Shown here piece after piece: positions 17,856 through 26,827 of a stretch of 64,000 bases of DNA (positions within the stretch are counted from its first letter, which is position 1; the number at the start of each line of letters is the position of its first letter). This stretch comes from Bosea vaviloviae. Its GTDB lineage: Bacteria > Pseudomonadota > Alphaproteobacteria > Rhizobiales > Beijerinckiaceae. The stretch is from contig NZ_CP017147.1 in assembly GCF_001741865.1 (NCBI RefSeq), positions 3,401,001 to 3,465,000 of the forward strand, given 5' to 3'. The notes beneath the pieces are model-generated. The model ran no database searches. It was not told the DNA's origin and saw nothing but the letters and a program-made list of their open reading frames with translations. Made by a program: the position numbers and the translations under genes.

Positions 17856-18557
17856 ATGTCGCTCGTCGATTCCGTCCGCAAGGTGATCGTGCCCATCCAC
17901 AAGGAGGGCTATGTCTTCATCGCCATCGGCCTCGTGGCGACGATCGTGCTCGCCAATCTCTGGTCGCCCTTCGGCTGGATCGGCGCGATCATCACGATCT
18001 GGATCTGCTATTTCTTCCGCGATCCGATCCGGATCACGCCGCAGCGCGAGGGGTTGGTGATCTCGCCGGCCGATGGCCGCATCAGCCAGATCGCCTCGGC
18101 CCTGCCGCCGCCGGAGCTGAACCTGCCGGCCGAGCCGATGACGCGCGTCTCGATCTTCATGAACGTCTTCGACTGCCATGTGAACCGCGCGCCCGTCCCG
18201 GGTCGCATCGTCAAGATGGCCTATACGCCGGGCCTCTTTCTCAACGCCGAGCTCGACAAGGCGAGCGACGACAATGAGCGCAACGCGCTCGCCATCGAGA
18301 CGCCGGCCGGGATCGTCGGCGTCGTCCAGATCGCCGGGCTGATCGCGCGCCGCATCGTGCCCTTCGTCAAGGAGGGCGACACGATCGCGACCGGCGAGCG
18401 CTTCGGCCTGATCCGCTTCGGTTCGCGCGTCGACGTCTATCTGCCCACAAGCGTGATCCCGCTGGTCGGAGAGGGCCAGACCGCGATCGCCGGCGAGACG
18501 GTGCTGGCCGATATGAGCGGCAACGAGGCGGTGAAGCGGACGTTCCGGGGGATTTAA
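17856..18557 (+). CDS. psd: Phosphatidylserine decarboxylase proenzyme
   Basis: 233 residues of the short psd family. After two N-terminal hydrophobic helices it has the ISPADGRI and [15 protein letters not shown] motifs. The [12 protein letters not shown] motif near 190 is where the Gly-Ser bond is self-cleaved to create the pyruvoyl cofactor. It makes phosphatidylethanolamine from phosphatidylserine at the inner membrane. pssA, the preceding enzyme of the pathway, follows 250 bp downstream on the same strand. Confidence 0.95.
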   Translation: MSLVDSVRKVIVPIHKEGYVFIAIGLVATIVLANLWSPFGWIGAIITIWICYFFRDPIRITPQREGLVISPADGRISQIASALPPPELNLPAEPMTRVSIFMNVFDCHVNRAPVPGRIVKMAYTPGLFLNAELDKASDDNERNALAIETPAGIVGVVQIAGLIARRIVPFVKEGDTIATGERFGLIRFGSRVDVYLPTSVIPLVGEGQTAIAGETVLADMSGNEAVKRTFRGI

Positions 18558-18564
18558 CGCGGCT

Positions 18565-18745
18565 CGAAAGGGCGCGGGGAACCCTCTCCCGTAGGGAGAG
18601 GGCAGGGTGAGGGGTCGGCCGTCGGACGCTTTGGCCGTGACGTCACCACAGCCGCGCTGTGAGGTTTCCACTCGACTGGTCTAGGGGCCGACACCTCACC
18701 CCTGCCCCTCTCCTTACAGGAGAGGGGTTCCCCGCGCCTCATGCT
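18565..18745. repeat. Dispersed 'gcgcggggaaccc' repeat, both orientations
   Basis: GGGCGCGGGGAACCCTCTCC at one end and AGGAGAGGGGTTCCCCGCGC at the other make a long imperfect inverted repeat between psd and pssA. A transcript crossing it could fold into an extended hairpin. Confidence 0.7.
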
Positions 18746-18807
18746 GCCGCCGTGGTAGCCAATCCTCCGCCTAGCCTCCGCCTTCAAAACCGCGTATTCC
18801 CGCTCCC

Positions 18808-19653
18808 ATGAGCGACCTGTTCCCCCCCTTCGAGCCCGAGCGCGTCGAATCCAAGCGCGCCCGTTTCAAGCCGATCCCGTTCCGGCTGATCGCGCCCAAT
18901 GTCGTGACGCTGCTGGCCTTGTGCCTGGGCCTCACCGCGATGCGCATGGTCGTCGAGGGCAAGCTCGAGATTGCGACCGTCTGCATCCTGATCGCGGCGG
19001 CGCTCGACGGCGTCGATGGCCGCCTGGCGCGCATGCTGAAGGGCACCTCGCGCTTCGGCGCCGAGCTCGATTCGCTCTCCGATTTCGTCAATTTCGGCGT
19101 CGCCACCGGCTATGTGCTGTGGATCTTCGTGCTGCACGATCTGAAATCCTTCGGCTGGATCATCGTGCTGACGCTGGCTTGCGCCATGGCGCTGAGGCTC
19201 GCACGCTTCAACGTGATGATCGACGATCCCAACCGGCCCGACTGGCAGAAGAACTTCTTCGTCGGCATGCCGGCGCCCGCCGGCGCGATCACCGCCATGC
19301 TGCCGCTCTATCTGCAGTTCATCGGCCTGCCGGTGGCGGAATATGGCGCGCCATTCGTCGGTCTCTACATCCTGTTCATCGCCTTCCTGACGATCTCGCG
19401 CATCCCCTGCTATGCCGGCAAGACGCTGGGCACGCGCGTGCCGCGCGACAAGGTGCTGCCGATCTTCGTGGCGGTCGTCGTCGTGGCGGGGCTGCTCTTC
19501 GCCTATCCCTTCGAGATGCTGGCGCTGATCGTGGTCGCCTATCTCGCGCTGCTTCCGCTCAGCGTGGCGCGCTATCGCAAGCTCGAGCGCCAGCATGCGG
19601 CCGGGATCGCCGGGCCGGCCGTCGCGGCGGACGTGCCGGCTGACGGCGTCTGA
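18808..19653 (+). CDS. pssA: CDP-diacylglycerol-serine O-phosphatidyltransferase
   Basis: 281 residues, multispanning. The CDP-alcohol phosphatidyltransferase signature is complete: DGVDGRLARMLKGTSRFGAE followed by LDSLSDFVNFGVA, with three catalytic Asp and the AR pair. It makes phosphatidylserine at the inner membrane, the substrate of the neighbouring psd. The hydrophobic helices and C-terminal basic tail match bacterial type II PssA. Confidence 0.95.
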   Translation: MSDLFPPFEPERVESKRARFKPIPFRLIAPNVVTLLALCLGLTAMRMVVEGKLEIATVCILIAAALDGVDGRLARMLKGTSRFGAELDSLSDFVNFGVATGYVLWIFVLHDLKSFGWIIVLTLACAMALRLARFNVMIDDPNRPDWQKNFFVGMPAPAGAITAMLPLYLQFIGLPVAEYGAPFVGLYILFIAFLTISRIPCYAGKTLGTRVPRDKVLPIFVAVVVVAGLLFAYPFEMLALIVVAYLALLPLSVARYRKLERQHAAGIAGPAVAADVPADGV

Positions 19654-19711
19654 TTCCGGGCGGACGAGTACCCGCGCCGTTATTCCGGGCGTAGCGCCGG
19701 GATCCAAAGCG

Positions 19712-19793
19712 CGTCATGGTCGGGCTTGACCCGACCATCTCTTAAACCAGAGTGCGCTGGTCATGAGATTCTCAGGGCGCAAGCCGAGAATGA
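19712..19793. repeat. Dispersed palindromic repeat, 'tcatggtcgggc' family
   Basis: GTCATGGTCGGGCTTGACCC ... GGGCGCAAGCCGAGAATGAC; relative of 8783-8875. Confidence 0.6.
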
Positions 19794-19833
19794 CGCCCTG
19801 CGATGAATTCCGGCGCGGATTCTCCGTTCATCC

Positions 19834-20223
19834 TCAGCGCTTGCGCGCGCGGCCCGTGAGCCTGCTCGCATTGGCGCGGGTGCGCTTGGCGAAGGGCTCC
19901 AGCGAGCTGTTGGCGACCTTGGCGACGGCCTCGGTGAAATCGACCTGCGCCAGCGGGTTGAGCGCAAGACCCCACCAGAACATCGCCGCCGCCTGGGAGG
20001 CGGCAAGCCCGCTCTCCATCACGGCCGAGACCTTTTCGCTGAGCGCCTTGGCCGCCTCGCGCTGGCCATGGCTGTCGCCGAGGGCGCCCTTGAGCAGGAT
20101 CGGCATCCGCATGGCGATGGTCAGCCCGGCATCGGCCTGCATCGTCAGCATCTTGGTGGCAAGCGCCTGCGCTTCCACCCCCGCTTTTGCTACGGCGGAC
20201 GGATGCTTGCTCGATATTGCCAT
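19834..20223 (-). CDS. Phasin-like protein
   Basis: 129 residues, mostly amphipathic helix, with KALSEKVSAVMESGLAASQA, AAMFWWGLALNPLAQ and a basic C-terminal tail rich in Arg and Lys. This matches phasin-family proteins that coat polyhydroxyalkanoate granules, though a few such proteins have other roles. The start at 20223 (MAISSKHPSAV) is chosen because the upstream in-frame sequence is not conserved-looking. Convergent with pssA. Confidence 0.65.
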   Translation of the reverse strand: MAISSKHPSAVAKAGVEAQALATKMLTMQADAGLTIAMRMPILLKGALGDSHGQREAAKALSEKVSAVMESGLAASQAAAMFWWGLALNPLAQVDFTEAVAKVANSSLEPFAKRTRANASRLTGRARKR

Positions 20224-20525
20224 AAGGGAGTGACTCCGGAACGCGGGACGCACAGCCCGCTTGGTCGCGTAGTGTGGTGCCTTACGCGCCATTGTGCAAT
20301 GCGGCATGGCCCCGTAGTCCCGCCTATAATATGCGCAGGATGAATGGCTGGAGTGAAACGCGCCCGGCCGCTTGCGCTGAGTGCATTGCGCCGGCGACGG
20401 ATTTATCCGCCGCGAAAAATGCTCTAGAGCCTTAGCGACAAGCGCGCCGCCCGTTGCGCGCCCCCAATTCATCGAGCCGCCTTGTGAGCTTCTTCGCCTC
20501 TCCCAAACATCCCGGCTGGCGGCCC

Positions 20526-21134
20526 ATGCTGGTTCTGGCCTCGGCCTCGCCGCGCCGGCTCGCGCTGCTGGAGCAGGCCGGCCTCAAGCCCGATGCGCTG
20601 CTGCCGGCCGATCTCGACGAGACCCCGCTCAAGGGCGAGCGCCCGCGCGACCTCTCGCGCCGGCTCGCTCGCGAGAAGGCGGAAGCGGCGCGCGAGGGCG
20701 CCAAGAGCAGGGCCGATCTCGAAGGCTGCTACATCGTCGCAGCCGACACCGTGGTCGCGGTCGGCCGACGCATCCTGCCCAAGGCCGAGATCGTCGACGA
20801 GGCGGCCGCCTGCCTGCGCCTGCTCTCAGGCCGCGCGCACCGGGTCTATACCGGGGTCGCGGTGGTTGCTCCCAACGGCACGATCCGCGACCGCATCGTC
20901 GAGACGCGGCTGCGCTTCAAGCGGCTCTCCAATGAGGATCTGGAGATGTATCTCGCCTCGGGCGAATGGCGCGGCAAGGCAGGCGGCTATGCCATCCAGG
21001 GCATCGCCGGCTCCTTCGTCATCAAGCTCGTCGGCTCCTATACCGGCGTCGTCGGCCTGCCGCTCTACGAGACGGTCAATTTGCTCGGCGGCGAGGGCTT
21101 TCCGGTGCGGTTCGGCTGGATGAATGTCGGGTAG
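20526..21134 (+). CDS. maf: Maf-family nucleotide pyrophosphatase
   Basis: 202 residues from ATG 20526: [16 protein letters not shown] near the start, [11 protein letters not shown], the [17 protein letters not shown] loop and [17 protein letters not shown], all conserved in Maf. It hydrolyses non-canonical or methylated nucleoside triphosphates, or dTTP/UTP. A GTG at 20484 and other upstream codons are in frame, so the N-terminus could be up to 24 residues longer. Other alphaproteobacteria often have maf beside yacG and tRNA-Phe; here yacG is 2.8 kb downstream, with unrelated genes and a broken maf copy in between. Confidence 0.92.
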   Translation: MLVLASASPRRLALLEQAGLKPDALLPADLDETPLKGERPRDLSRRLAREKAEAAREGAKSRADLEGCYIVAADTVVAVGRRILPKAEIVDEAAACLRLLSGRAHRVYTGVAVVAPNGTIRDRIVETRLRFKRLSNEDLEMYLASGEWRGKAGGYAIQGIAGSFVIKLVGSYTGVVGLPLYETVNLLGGEGFPVRFGWMNVG

Positions 21135-21342
21135 GGGGCTGTCGCGACTTGGGTCGCGAGCGCCGGGCAATGCCGTTGACCAGGGGACGAATTCCCATCA
21201 TCCTGGCGGCCCATGAGCTTCAATCGCCGCCCTGCTGAGATCCTCCGACGCCGACGCTGCATCACCGTGCAGCGTGGCGTGTCGATTCTGCGACGAGGTT
21301 TCCGGGGACATTAGGCTCCGTCACGTCCCGGGATTTTCCGCA

Positions 21343-21374
21343 ACCTGCCCACCTTTCGGTCGGCGGGTTTTTTG
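21343..21374 (+). terminator. Possible intrinsic terminator or attenuator
   Basis: GCCCACCTTTCGGTCGGCGG followed by GTTTTTTG: a short imperfect stem and a T-run, 210 nt after maf and about 50 nt before the next gene. The stem has a mismatch, so it is only a candidate. Confidence 0.35.
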
Positions 21375-21421
21375 TTGTCTGACATCGCCGAACCCGAAAT
21401 CGTCGAATCCCTGGAGCAGAT

Positions 21422-22024
21422 ATGTCCTCAGCGCCCGCCTCGCCAAGCATCACATTTCGGCCCGCCTCCCAGGAGGATTGCGCTCATCTGGCGCTGCTGG
21501 CGGATATGGCGACGCGCCGCCTGACCTCCTTCCTATGGGGCCAGATGGCCGATCCCGGCCGGTCTGCTTTCGAGGTCGGTCGCGGCGTCATCCGCAATGA
21601 TGAGACGCACTTCACGCATTTCAGCAACTGGCGCGTCGCCGAGCATGAGGGGCGGATCGCAGGGGCATTGAACGGATATGTCATCCCTGCGCCAACCAGC
21701 CCCGCAGCGCCTTCCGCGGAGGTCGTGCGGGCGCTGAACGAGCTGAAGGCCATGGCCGCCGGGACCTGGTACATTTCGGCTGCGGCGATCTATCCCGAGC
21801 ATCAGGGCAAGGGCTTTGGAAAATCCCTTCTCACTGAGGCCGAAACCATCGCGCGGGCGGCTGGGAAAGATCGGCTGACGCTGATGGTCGGCAGCTTCAA
21901 CCCGAGAGCCCATGGGCTTTATCGGCAGGCAGGCTTCAGCGAGTGGGACAGGCGCCCCTTTTCTGCTTTTCCGGGATCGGATGAGCCCGGGGAGTGGATT
22001 TTGATGGTCAAGGATCTGATCTGA
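21422..22024 (+). CDS. GNAT-family N-acetyltransferase
   Basis: 200 residues. The acetyl-CoA loop is in AAAIYPEHQGKGFGKSLL and the C-terminal motif is SFNPRAHGLYRQAGF. A long substrate-facing insertion precedes them. The gene lies between maf and the broken maf copy and has no obvious operon partner. Substrate unknown. Confidence 0.85.
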   Translation: MSSAPASPSITFRPASQEDCAHLALLADMATRRLTSFLWGQMADPGRSAFEVGRGVIRNDETHFTHFSNWRVAEHEGRIAGALNGYVIPAPTSPAAPSAEVVRALNELKAMAAGTWYISAAAIYPEHQGKGFGKSLLTEAETIARAAGKDRLTLMVGSFNPRAHGLYRQAGFSEWDRRPFSAFPGSDEPGEWILMVKDLI

Positions 22025-22117
22025 GGATCACGAGCCTTACCATTTGAAGCTCGTACGTTATGACGAAGCGGTTCCAAGCTTTTATGCGACAGTCCGACAG
22101 ATCAATCGATCACGTCG

Positions 22118-22326
22118 TCAAGACGCGCCTGCGCTTCAAGCGGCTCTCCAACGAGGATCTGGAGATGTATCTCGCCTCGGGCGAATGGCGCGGCATCGCC
22201 GGCTCCTTCGTCATCAAGCTCGCCGGCCCTTATACCGGCGTCGTCGGCCTGCCGCTCTACGAGACGGTCAACCTGCTCGGCGGCGAGGGCTTTCCGATCC
22301 GATTCGGCTGGATGAATATGGGGTGA
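22118..22326 (+). pseudogene. Truncated second copy of maf with 27-bp internal deletion
   Basis: This repeats the last third of maf almost codon for codon ([20 protein letters not shown] at the start, [14 protein letters not shown] and GWMN at the end), but the [19 protein letters not shown] region reads [11 protein letters not shown] 27-bp in-frame deletion removed the KAGGYAIQG motif, which holds conserved active-site residues. The first two thirds of maf are missing. An ATG at 22060 could initiate an 88-residue product whose first residues are unrelated. It is best read as the scar of a local duplication. Confidence 0.85.
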
Positions 22327-22349
22327 GGAGCAGCGGCAGGAGCGGGTTT

Positions 22350-22757
22350 GTGATCCTTCGGGGCGTCGTTGCAATGTTTGCAAGCCTGCTCGCCACGCTC
22401 GGTGCCGGGCAGGCGGCCGGCGCCGATCGCTGCCGCTTCGTTGTCGATGAGCGCAGTCATATCGACGGCCCCTGCAAGATCGAGCGGCACCGTGGCGGTG
22501 GCTTCGGCATCGAGGCGATGCGCCGCAGCCGCGCCTTCGCCGTCGTCTATGTCGCGCCCAGCGGGGCGGCGCGGGCCTATTGGAATGGGCTCAGCGGTGC
22601 GCGCAAAGCCGATGTCGATCTCGGTGACGTCGAGCGGGCAGGGGCGTGCTGGAGCAATGCACGCGCCATGATCTGCGCTTGGGCCGATCGAGCTTGGGCC
22701 GATCGACCGCAGGGCTCGTCTGTAAAGCCGTTTGAGGAGCGGGCGAGGACGCGATGA
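22350..22757 (+). CDS. Small exported protein, unknown function
   Basis: 135 residues from a GTG at 22350 with AGGAG 7 nt upstream. It has a signal peptide (MILRGVVAMFASLLATLGAG ending QAAGA) and three Cys in the mature part (ADRCRFVV, DGPCKIER and ACWSNARAMICAW). An ATG at 22374 is the alternative start. The TGA overlaps the ATG of the next gene, so the two are coupled. Confidence 0.6.
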   Translation: MILRGVVAMFASLLATLGAGQAAGADRCRFVVDERSHIDGPCKIERHRGGGFGIEAMRRSRAFAVVYVAPSGAARAYWNGLSGARKADVDLGDVERAGACWSNARAMICAWADRAWADRPQGSSVKPFEERARTR

Positions 22758-23050
22758 GCGGCTGTCTGGCGAAAGCGCTCCCTTTCCTGGCCTGGCTGCT
22801 GTCGGGTTGCGCCTTGATCGTCTGGATACTGGGGACCCCCGGTGTTTCCGGCACGCCCTTCGCCAATGGCTGGGCCATCGGCTTCGTCGCTTCATTGGGC
22901 TATCTCTGCGGCTATCCGATACTGCTTCTGTCGGCCGCGCTGCTGCGCCGAAGGCCCGCATCCGCGCTCACCGCCGCTCGCATGATCTGGTATGCGATGG
23001 CCGGTTGGGTCGTGGCGATGACGGTATCGCTCGCGATGATGGCAGGTTGA
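22754..23050 (+). CDS. Small three-helix membrane protein
   Basis: 98 residues with three hydrophobic helices (about 8-28, 38-62 and 74-95). It starts at the ATGA overlap with the preceding exported-protein gene, so the pair is probably translated together. No recognised family. Confidence 0.6.
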   Translation: MSGCLAKALPFLAWLLSGCALIVWILGTPGVSGTPFANGWAIGFVASLGYLCGYPILLLSAALLRRRPASALTAARMIWYAMAGWVVAMTVSLAMMAG

Positions 23051-23156
23051 ACGCGGTCTCCTTTTGCAGCAGCCGCTTGCCACGCAACCCCGAACGTCGG
23101 AGTCTTGCGCCGCAAGCGCGCCGGCCTGACAAGGCGCGCCTCCAGGAGGATTGCGC

Positions 23157-23978
23157 ATGACGGGACGTCTCAGGGGCAAGGTCGCGATCGTGGCCGGTGC
23201 GGGCTCGATCGGGCCGGGCTGGGGCAATGGCAAGGCGACCGCGACGATCTTCGCCCGCGAGGGCGCGAAAGTGATCTGCGCCGACATCAACCGCGACGCG
23301 GCCGAGGAAACCGCCGCCATCATCCAGAACGAGGGCGGCCAGGCCTTTGCCGTGCAGACCGATGTGACCAGCGCCGATGCGGTCGCCGATCTCGTCGCCC
23401 GCGCGCTTGGCCGCTATGGCCGCATCGACATCCTCGACAACAATGTCGGCATCGCCGAGGTCGGCAGCGTCGTCGACCTGCCCGAGGAGGTCTGGGACCG
23501 CGTCTTCAAGGTCAACCTCACCGGCGCCTTCCTGGCGATGAAGCATGTCATCCCGGTGATGCAGCGCCAGTTCGAGGAGAGCGGCGAGGGCGGCTCGATC
23601 ATCAACATCTCGTCGATCGCCTCGATTCGCCATACCGGCGTGCCCTATGCCAGCTATTCCGCGACCAAAGCGGCGCTGAACCAGCTCACCCGCACCACCG
23701 CCGCGCAATTCGCGCCCCAGAAGATCCGCGTCAACGCGATCCTGCCCGGCTTGATGAAGACGCCGATGGTCGAGTATTCCGCCGGCCTCGCCCAGGTCTA
23801 TGGCGATGGCGACATCGATGCGATGTGGGCGGCGCGCGATGCGCAGGTGCCGATGGGCCATATGGGCGAGGCCTGGGACGTGGCTTACGCCGCGCTGTTT
23901 CTCGCCAGCGACGAAGCGCGCTATGTCACCGGCCTCGAACTCGTCGTCGATGGAGGAATCACGCTCAAATATGGCTGA
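23157..23978 (+). CDS. Short-chain dehydrogenase/reductase (SDR)
   Basis: 273 residues with the SDR layout: an NAD(P)-binding loop in [18 protein letters not shown], an N-N-G-type element in [12 protein letters not shown], the catalytic Ser in INISSIAS and [11 protein letters not shown] as YxxxK, plus [20 protein letters not shown] precedes the ATG. Substrate unknown. It overlaps yacG by 8 nt, an unusual partnership that suggests the SDR was inserted upstream of yacG. Confidence 0.92.
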   Translation: MTGRLRGKVAIVAGAGSIGPGWGNGKATATIFAREGAKVICADINRDAAEETAAIIQNEGGQAFAVQTDVTSADAVADLVARALGRYGRIDILDNNVGIAEVGSVVDLPEEVWDRVFKVNLTGAFLAMKHVIPVMQRQFEESGEGGSIINISSIASIRHTGVPYASYSATKAALNQLTRTTAAQFAPQKIRVNAILPGLMKTPMVEYSAGLAQVYGDGDIDAMWAARDAQVPMGHMGEAWDVAYAALFLASDEARYVTGLELVVDGGITLKYG

Positions 23979-24183
23979 CAATGAAAACGCTGCGCCGCCC
24001 GCCGCCAGACCCTGCCCGATCTGCGGCAAGCCGCGGGTCGCCCAATACAAGCCCTTCTGCTCGTCCCGCTGCGCCGATATCGACCTCGGCCGCTGGCTGA
24101 AGGGCAGCTATGTGATTCCAGGCGCGCCCGTCGACGAGGCCGAGGCCGACAAGCCTGGCCGCGGGAGCGACGACGAGGATTGA
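23971..24183 (+). CDS. yacG: DNA gyrase inhibitor YacG (zinc-binding)
   Basis: 70 residues. The zinc motif is [20 protein letters not shown], then [17 protein letters not shown], the conserved YacG core, and an acidic tail. By family it binds GyrB and limits gyrase activity. It starts 8 nt before the SDR stop. Its usual neighbour, tRNA-Phe, follows after an intergenic repeat. Confidence 0.95.
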   Translation: MADNENAAPPAARPCPICGKPRVAQYKPFCSSRCADIDLGRWLKGSYVIPGAPVDEAEADKPGRGSDDED

Positions 24184-24206
24184 GTGGGTTTGGCAACACC
24201 CTGAGC

Positions 24207-24327
24207 CCTCATCCTGAGGAGCCATTCCCTTGGGAATGGCGTCTCGAAGGATGCTCCAGGAGGCTCCGGTGCGGGCTGGACCATCCTTCGAGATGCCGCG
24301 TGCCGCGGCTCCTCAGGATGAGGGCTG
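24207..24327. repeat. Dispersed inverted repeat 'cctcatcctgaggagc'
   Basis: CCTCATCCTGAGGAGCCATT at the left and GCGGCTCCTCAGGATGAGGG at the right form a long imperfect hairpin with an inner TCTCGAAGGATG / CATCCTTCGAGA pair. It fills most of the 315-bp gap between yacG and tRNA-Phe. Confidence 0.7.
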
Positions 24328-24498
24328 GAATTTCCAAACGGTTTTTGAGAGGTTTTGGCGGGAAAGCCGCCGCGGAAGGGGGCCGGAAAGCGCCCTTTTG
24401 CGATAGCGATGGAAAGCTTGCGCAAGCGACTGGACAGCCGCGAGCCCGGCCATTATACCGCCTCCACCAACAGGGACGGGCGCTTGCCCATCCCCGGC

Positions 24499-24574
24499 GC
24501 CCAGATAGCTCAGTTGGTAGAGCATGCGACTGAAAATCGCAGTGTCGCTGGTTCGATTCCAGCTCTGGGCACCA
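24499..24574 (+). tRNA. tRNA-Phe (GAA)
   Basis: 76-nt cloverleaf: acceptor GCCCAGA pairs with TCTGGGC, D-arm AGCTCAGTTGGTAGAGCA, anticodon loop CTGAAAA (GAA at 24532-24534), T-arm GCTGGTTCGATTCCAGC, encoded ACCA end. Its 3' end is the left boundary of the integrated element that runs to 29803. Confidence 0.97.
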
Positions 24575-24598
24575 CTCCCCTTCTAAGGGGTTGATCAG
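24558..24598. repeat. Left attachment-site repeat (attL) of the tRNA-Phe element
   Basis: 41 bp comprising the last 17 nt of tRNA-Phe and 24 nt beyond, including a CCCCTT/AAGGGG stem. It matches 29763-29803 at 39 of 41 positions. Confidence 0.8.
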
Positions 24599-24671
24599 CA
24601 AAGAAATTCAGTAAATCAGAGACTTGCAGGCACCCGAGTGATACAATCGGGTGATCTGAATGGTTCTCACG

Positions 24672-24710
24672 ATGGCGTGCCCGTTCAAGCATCCCAAGAC
24701 AGACGTCTAC
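24672..24710 (+). pseudogene. Remnant of a tyrosine-integrase N-terminus
   Basis: ATG plus 12 codons reading MACPFKHPKTDVY, the usual opening of phage-type integrases with a DUF6538-like N-terminus. It lies 97 bp after tRNA-Phe, where an island integrase normally sits. Beyond it the frame is unrelated. The nucleotide core GCATCCCAAGACAG is shared with the second remnant at 30793-30982. Short, so the call is tentative. Confidence 0.45.
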
Positions 24711-24729
24711 CCGTCACTGAACAAGAGGA

Positions 24730-25029
24730 TCAGCGACCCCTCATCGCCCTCTCAACGCCAGCCTCCATGTCCGCCGCGTTCATCGCTGGCGTAAGTTCGA
24801 TGGCGGCATTGAGGTTCAGAAAGAATGTTTCGGCCACCGACGGGATATCGGTCGATTTAGCAAGATCAAAGAAGAAGTATCCCGTGCGCAATCCGGCATC
24901 TGCCACAAAATATGCAGCTTCAGGTTCGAATTCCAACATAAACTCTTTCACGGTCTTCCGGAGAGTGCCGTCGACAATGCTCTTGTTTCCTGTCTCGACC
25001 GGGATCGACACCTTTAGCATCATACGCAT
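24730..25029 (-). CDS. Conserved hypothetical protein
   Basis: 99 residues from the ATG at 25029, preceded by GGAGG. The sequence MRMMLKVSIPVETGNKSIVD with FEPEAAYFVADAGLRTGYFF and LNAAIELTPAMNAADMEAGV belongs to a small soluble family common in rhizobia and of unproven function, sometimes labelled pantothenate synthetase without basis. No membrane or signal segment. It overlaps the expected position of the lost integrase gene. Confidence 0.7.
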   Translation of the reverse strand: MRMMLKVSIPVETGNKSIVDGTLRKTVKEFMLEFEPEAAYFVADAGLRTGYFFFDLAKSTDIPSVAETFFLNLNAAIELTPAMNAADMEAGVERAMRGR

Positions 25030-25099
25030 AGTGTCCTCCATTGCTCATCGGAATTCCCAGATGCCCCCCTTGGAAGGGGGGCACCGCTAGGCTTTTCAA

Positions 25100-25324
25100 T
25101 CAACCCTGCTGACGGTTAACTTCCTTGTCAGCCTGGGCTGCGGCGCTTCCATGCTGTTGCGCCTTTGCCTCACAGCTCTGGGCCATCTGAGCTTGCTCAG
25201 CACCCTTTCTGGCATCACCGCTCTCAAACATTCGAGCAGCCTCACGATGACATTGGGCTGCTTTTTCAAGCTGCTCTGCCGCCGCGATGTGGTCACGCGA
25301 ACCTTTATAGGTTGAGCTTGCCAT
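25100..25324 (-). CDS. Small helical hypothetical protein
   Basis: 74 residues from ATG 25324 with GGAGG 9 nt upstream. Almost entirely helix-forming and polar: DHIAAAEQLEKAAQCHREAA, RMFESGDARKGAEQAQMAQS and a Gln-rich tail. No signal or membrane segment. A short, charged helical bundle is likely; no function is suggested. Confidence 0.65.
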   Translation of the reverse strand: MASSTYKGSRDHIAAAEQLEKAAQCHREAARMFESGDARKGAEQAQMAQSCEAKAQQHGSAAAQADKEVNRQQG

Positions 25325-25571
25325 TGTCGGAGCCTCCGGTTCTGCCCCCAGCAAGGAAAAGCTTGGTCCCGTTCCAAGGCCAAAGTGCGGCGCTCGCCGA
25401 GGCCCTGATCAGCGTTGAAACCCGTAGCGGCACGACGGCCTGAGGTGTAGCAGGACACCTTGGGTTGCCCGGCACGTGCCAAAGGAAAAGCCCGCCATTG
25501 CTGACGGGCTCTTGCGGTGGACATGAAGGGGGGCCAGATGTCAGGAGTGGCCGAAAGTCGGCGATAGTAGC

Positions 25572-25910
25572 TCACGCTGAAGCGCAGTGCTTGCCGATCA
25601 TCGCCTTACGCACCGCTTCTGTCTCGCCTTTAAGCCTCGCCACTTCAGGGGCCACGTTCTGTCCGCTCATGGAGGCGGTGGGAAGACCGAGCAAGATAAC
25701 TCCTACAGTGTCCCCGGTTCTGGCGTTTTCTTGAAGCTGCGAGGTGCGGGCCAGCGCGGCGCTGAGCCTGACCGTTTCCTCCGCAAGGTCTTTGCAGGCC
25801 CAACTGCGATAGCCAACCTCGCTGACATAAGAGGGGGCTATTGACTCGGGGGAGGCTGCGCAGCCCATCAGGACGAGACCTAGTCCCGCCATTACCACGA
25901 TGCGTTTCAA
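25572..25910 (-). CDS. Putative lipoprotein, unknown function
   Basis: 112 residues: MKRIVVMAGLGLVLMGCAAS with a lipobox (LMGC), then a helical domain containing one further Cys pair (WACKDLAEE, GKHCASA at the C-terminus). The GDTVGVILLGLPTASMSG stretch looks like a glycine-rich membrane-active helix. Likely anchored to the outer or inner membrane. It belongs to the cargo of the tRNA-Phe element. Confidence 0.68.
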   Translation of the reverse strand: MKRIVVMAGLGLVLMGCAASPESIAPSYVSEVGYRSWACKDLAEETVRLSAALARTSQLQENARTGDTVGVILLGLPTASMSGQNVAPEVARLKGETEAVRKAMIGKHCASA

Positions 25911-26037
25911 GTTAGCCCCCGCTTAGTCTCGAGCTGGAAGAGGTGACCAGCACTGCGGCCTGTGAGTATCGGGAAGTCCGCCCGCTGTCCAAGAGTTGTC
26001 GATCTTCTGCCGAGTATTCTGTGGACCGCCTCCTAGA

Positions 26038-26613
26038 TCATGCCGTCGCTGCGATTTCCTTCTGAGCTTTTAGGATGCGATGGACGCTGGCCTTGCCAAT
26101 TCCAAGCCGCCTCGCGATCTCAGACAGACTCACGTCCTGCCCTGCCAGTTCGGCAACCTGCTCACTTTTGGCCTTCGCCGTAGGAGCCCGACCCTTGTAC
26201 TTCCCGGCCGCCTTCGCCTTGGCGATCCCCTCGCGCTGCCGCTCAAGCATGATCTCTCGCTCGAACTGAGCCACGCTCCCGAGCACGTTGAGCATAAGCC
26301 GGCCGGTGGGCGAGCCCGTGTCCAAGTTCATGGACAGGATGTGGAGGGACGCGCCTTTCCCATCGATGACCTTCAAGAGGTCCATCAGATGCGCCATCGA
26401 CCGCGCGAGGCGATCTAGCTTCGTCACTACGAGGGCGTCGCCTGGACGAAGGTTGTCGAGAGCGCGGGCAAGCTCCTGCCGCTCCCCAACATCCACTGAT
26501 GAGACTTGCTCGACATAGGTCCGTTCGCACCCTGCCGCCGCAAGGTCGAGCAGTTGCGCTTCCAGGCCCGCTGTCTGATCGAGGGTCGAGGTCCGGGCGT
26601 ATCCGATGAGCAT
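26038..26613 (-). CDS. Serine recombinase (resolvase/invertase family)
   Basis: 191 residues. The catalytic Ser is in MLIGYARTSTLDQ, with conserved DALVVTKLDRLARSMAHL and the GRLMLNVLGSVAQFEREIML helix E region. The C-terminal HTH is SLSEIARRLGIGKASVHRIL. By family it catalyses site-specific inversion or resolution between short sites. GGAGAG precedes ATG 26613. It is the only intact recombinase in the element; integration into a tRNA gene is usually done by tyrosine integrases, so this one may serve inversion or resolution instead. Its C-terminal 35 codons recur at 30203. Confidence 0.93.
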   Translation of the reverse strand: MLIGYARTSTLDQTAGLEAQLLDLAAAGCERTYVEQVSSVDVGERQELARALDNLRPGDALVVTKLDRLARSMAHLMDLLKVIDGKGASLHILSMNLDTGSPTGRLMLNVLGSVAQFEREIMLERQREGIAKAKAAGKYKGRAPTAKAKSEQVAELAGQDVSLSEIARRLGIGKASVHRILKAQKEIAATA

Positions 26614-26827
26614 GGCACTCTCCAAAGAGCTATCGTTCCGATAGGCTCCTAGAGTTGGCGCTGAATATCAATGGACCATTTGTGTGGAACGCAAGGCCCG
26701 TGTTCTGGAACGGACCACATGAGCCTGCCCTATCGGATCATTGCGGCCGCTTAAGCGGGGACAAATCGCCGGCGTCAGTTGAAGCCCACTGTTGAGTTCT
26801 AGAAGATAGGAGTCTGGGGGACGAAAC

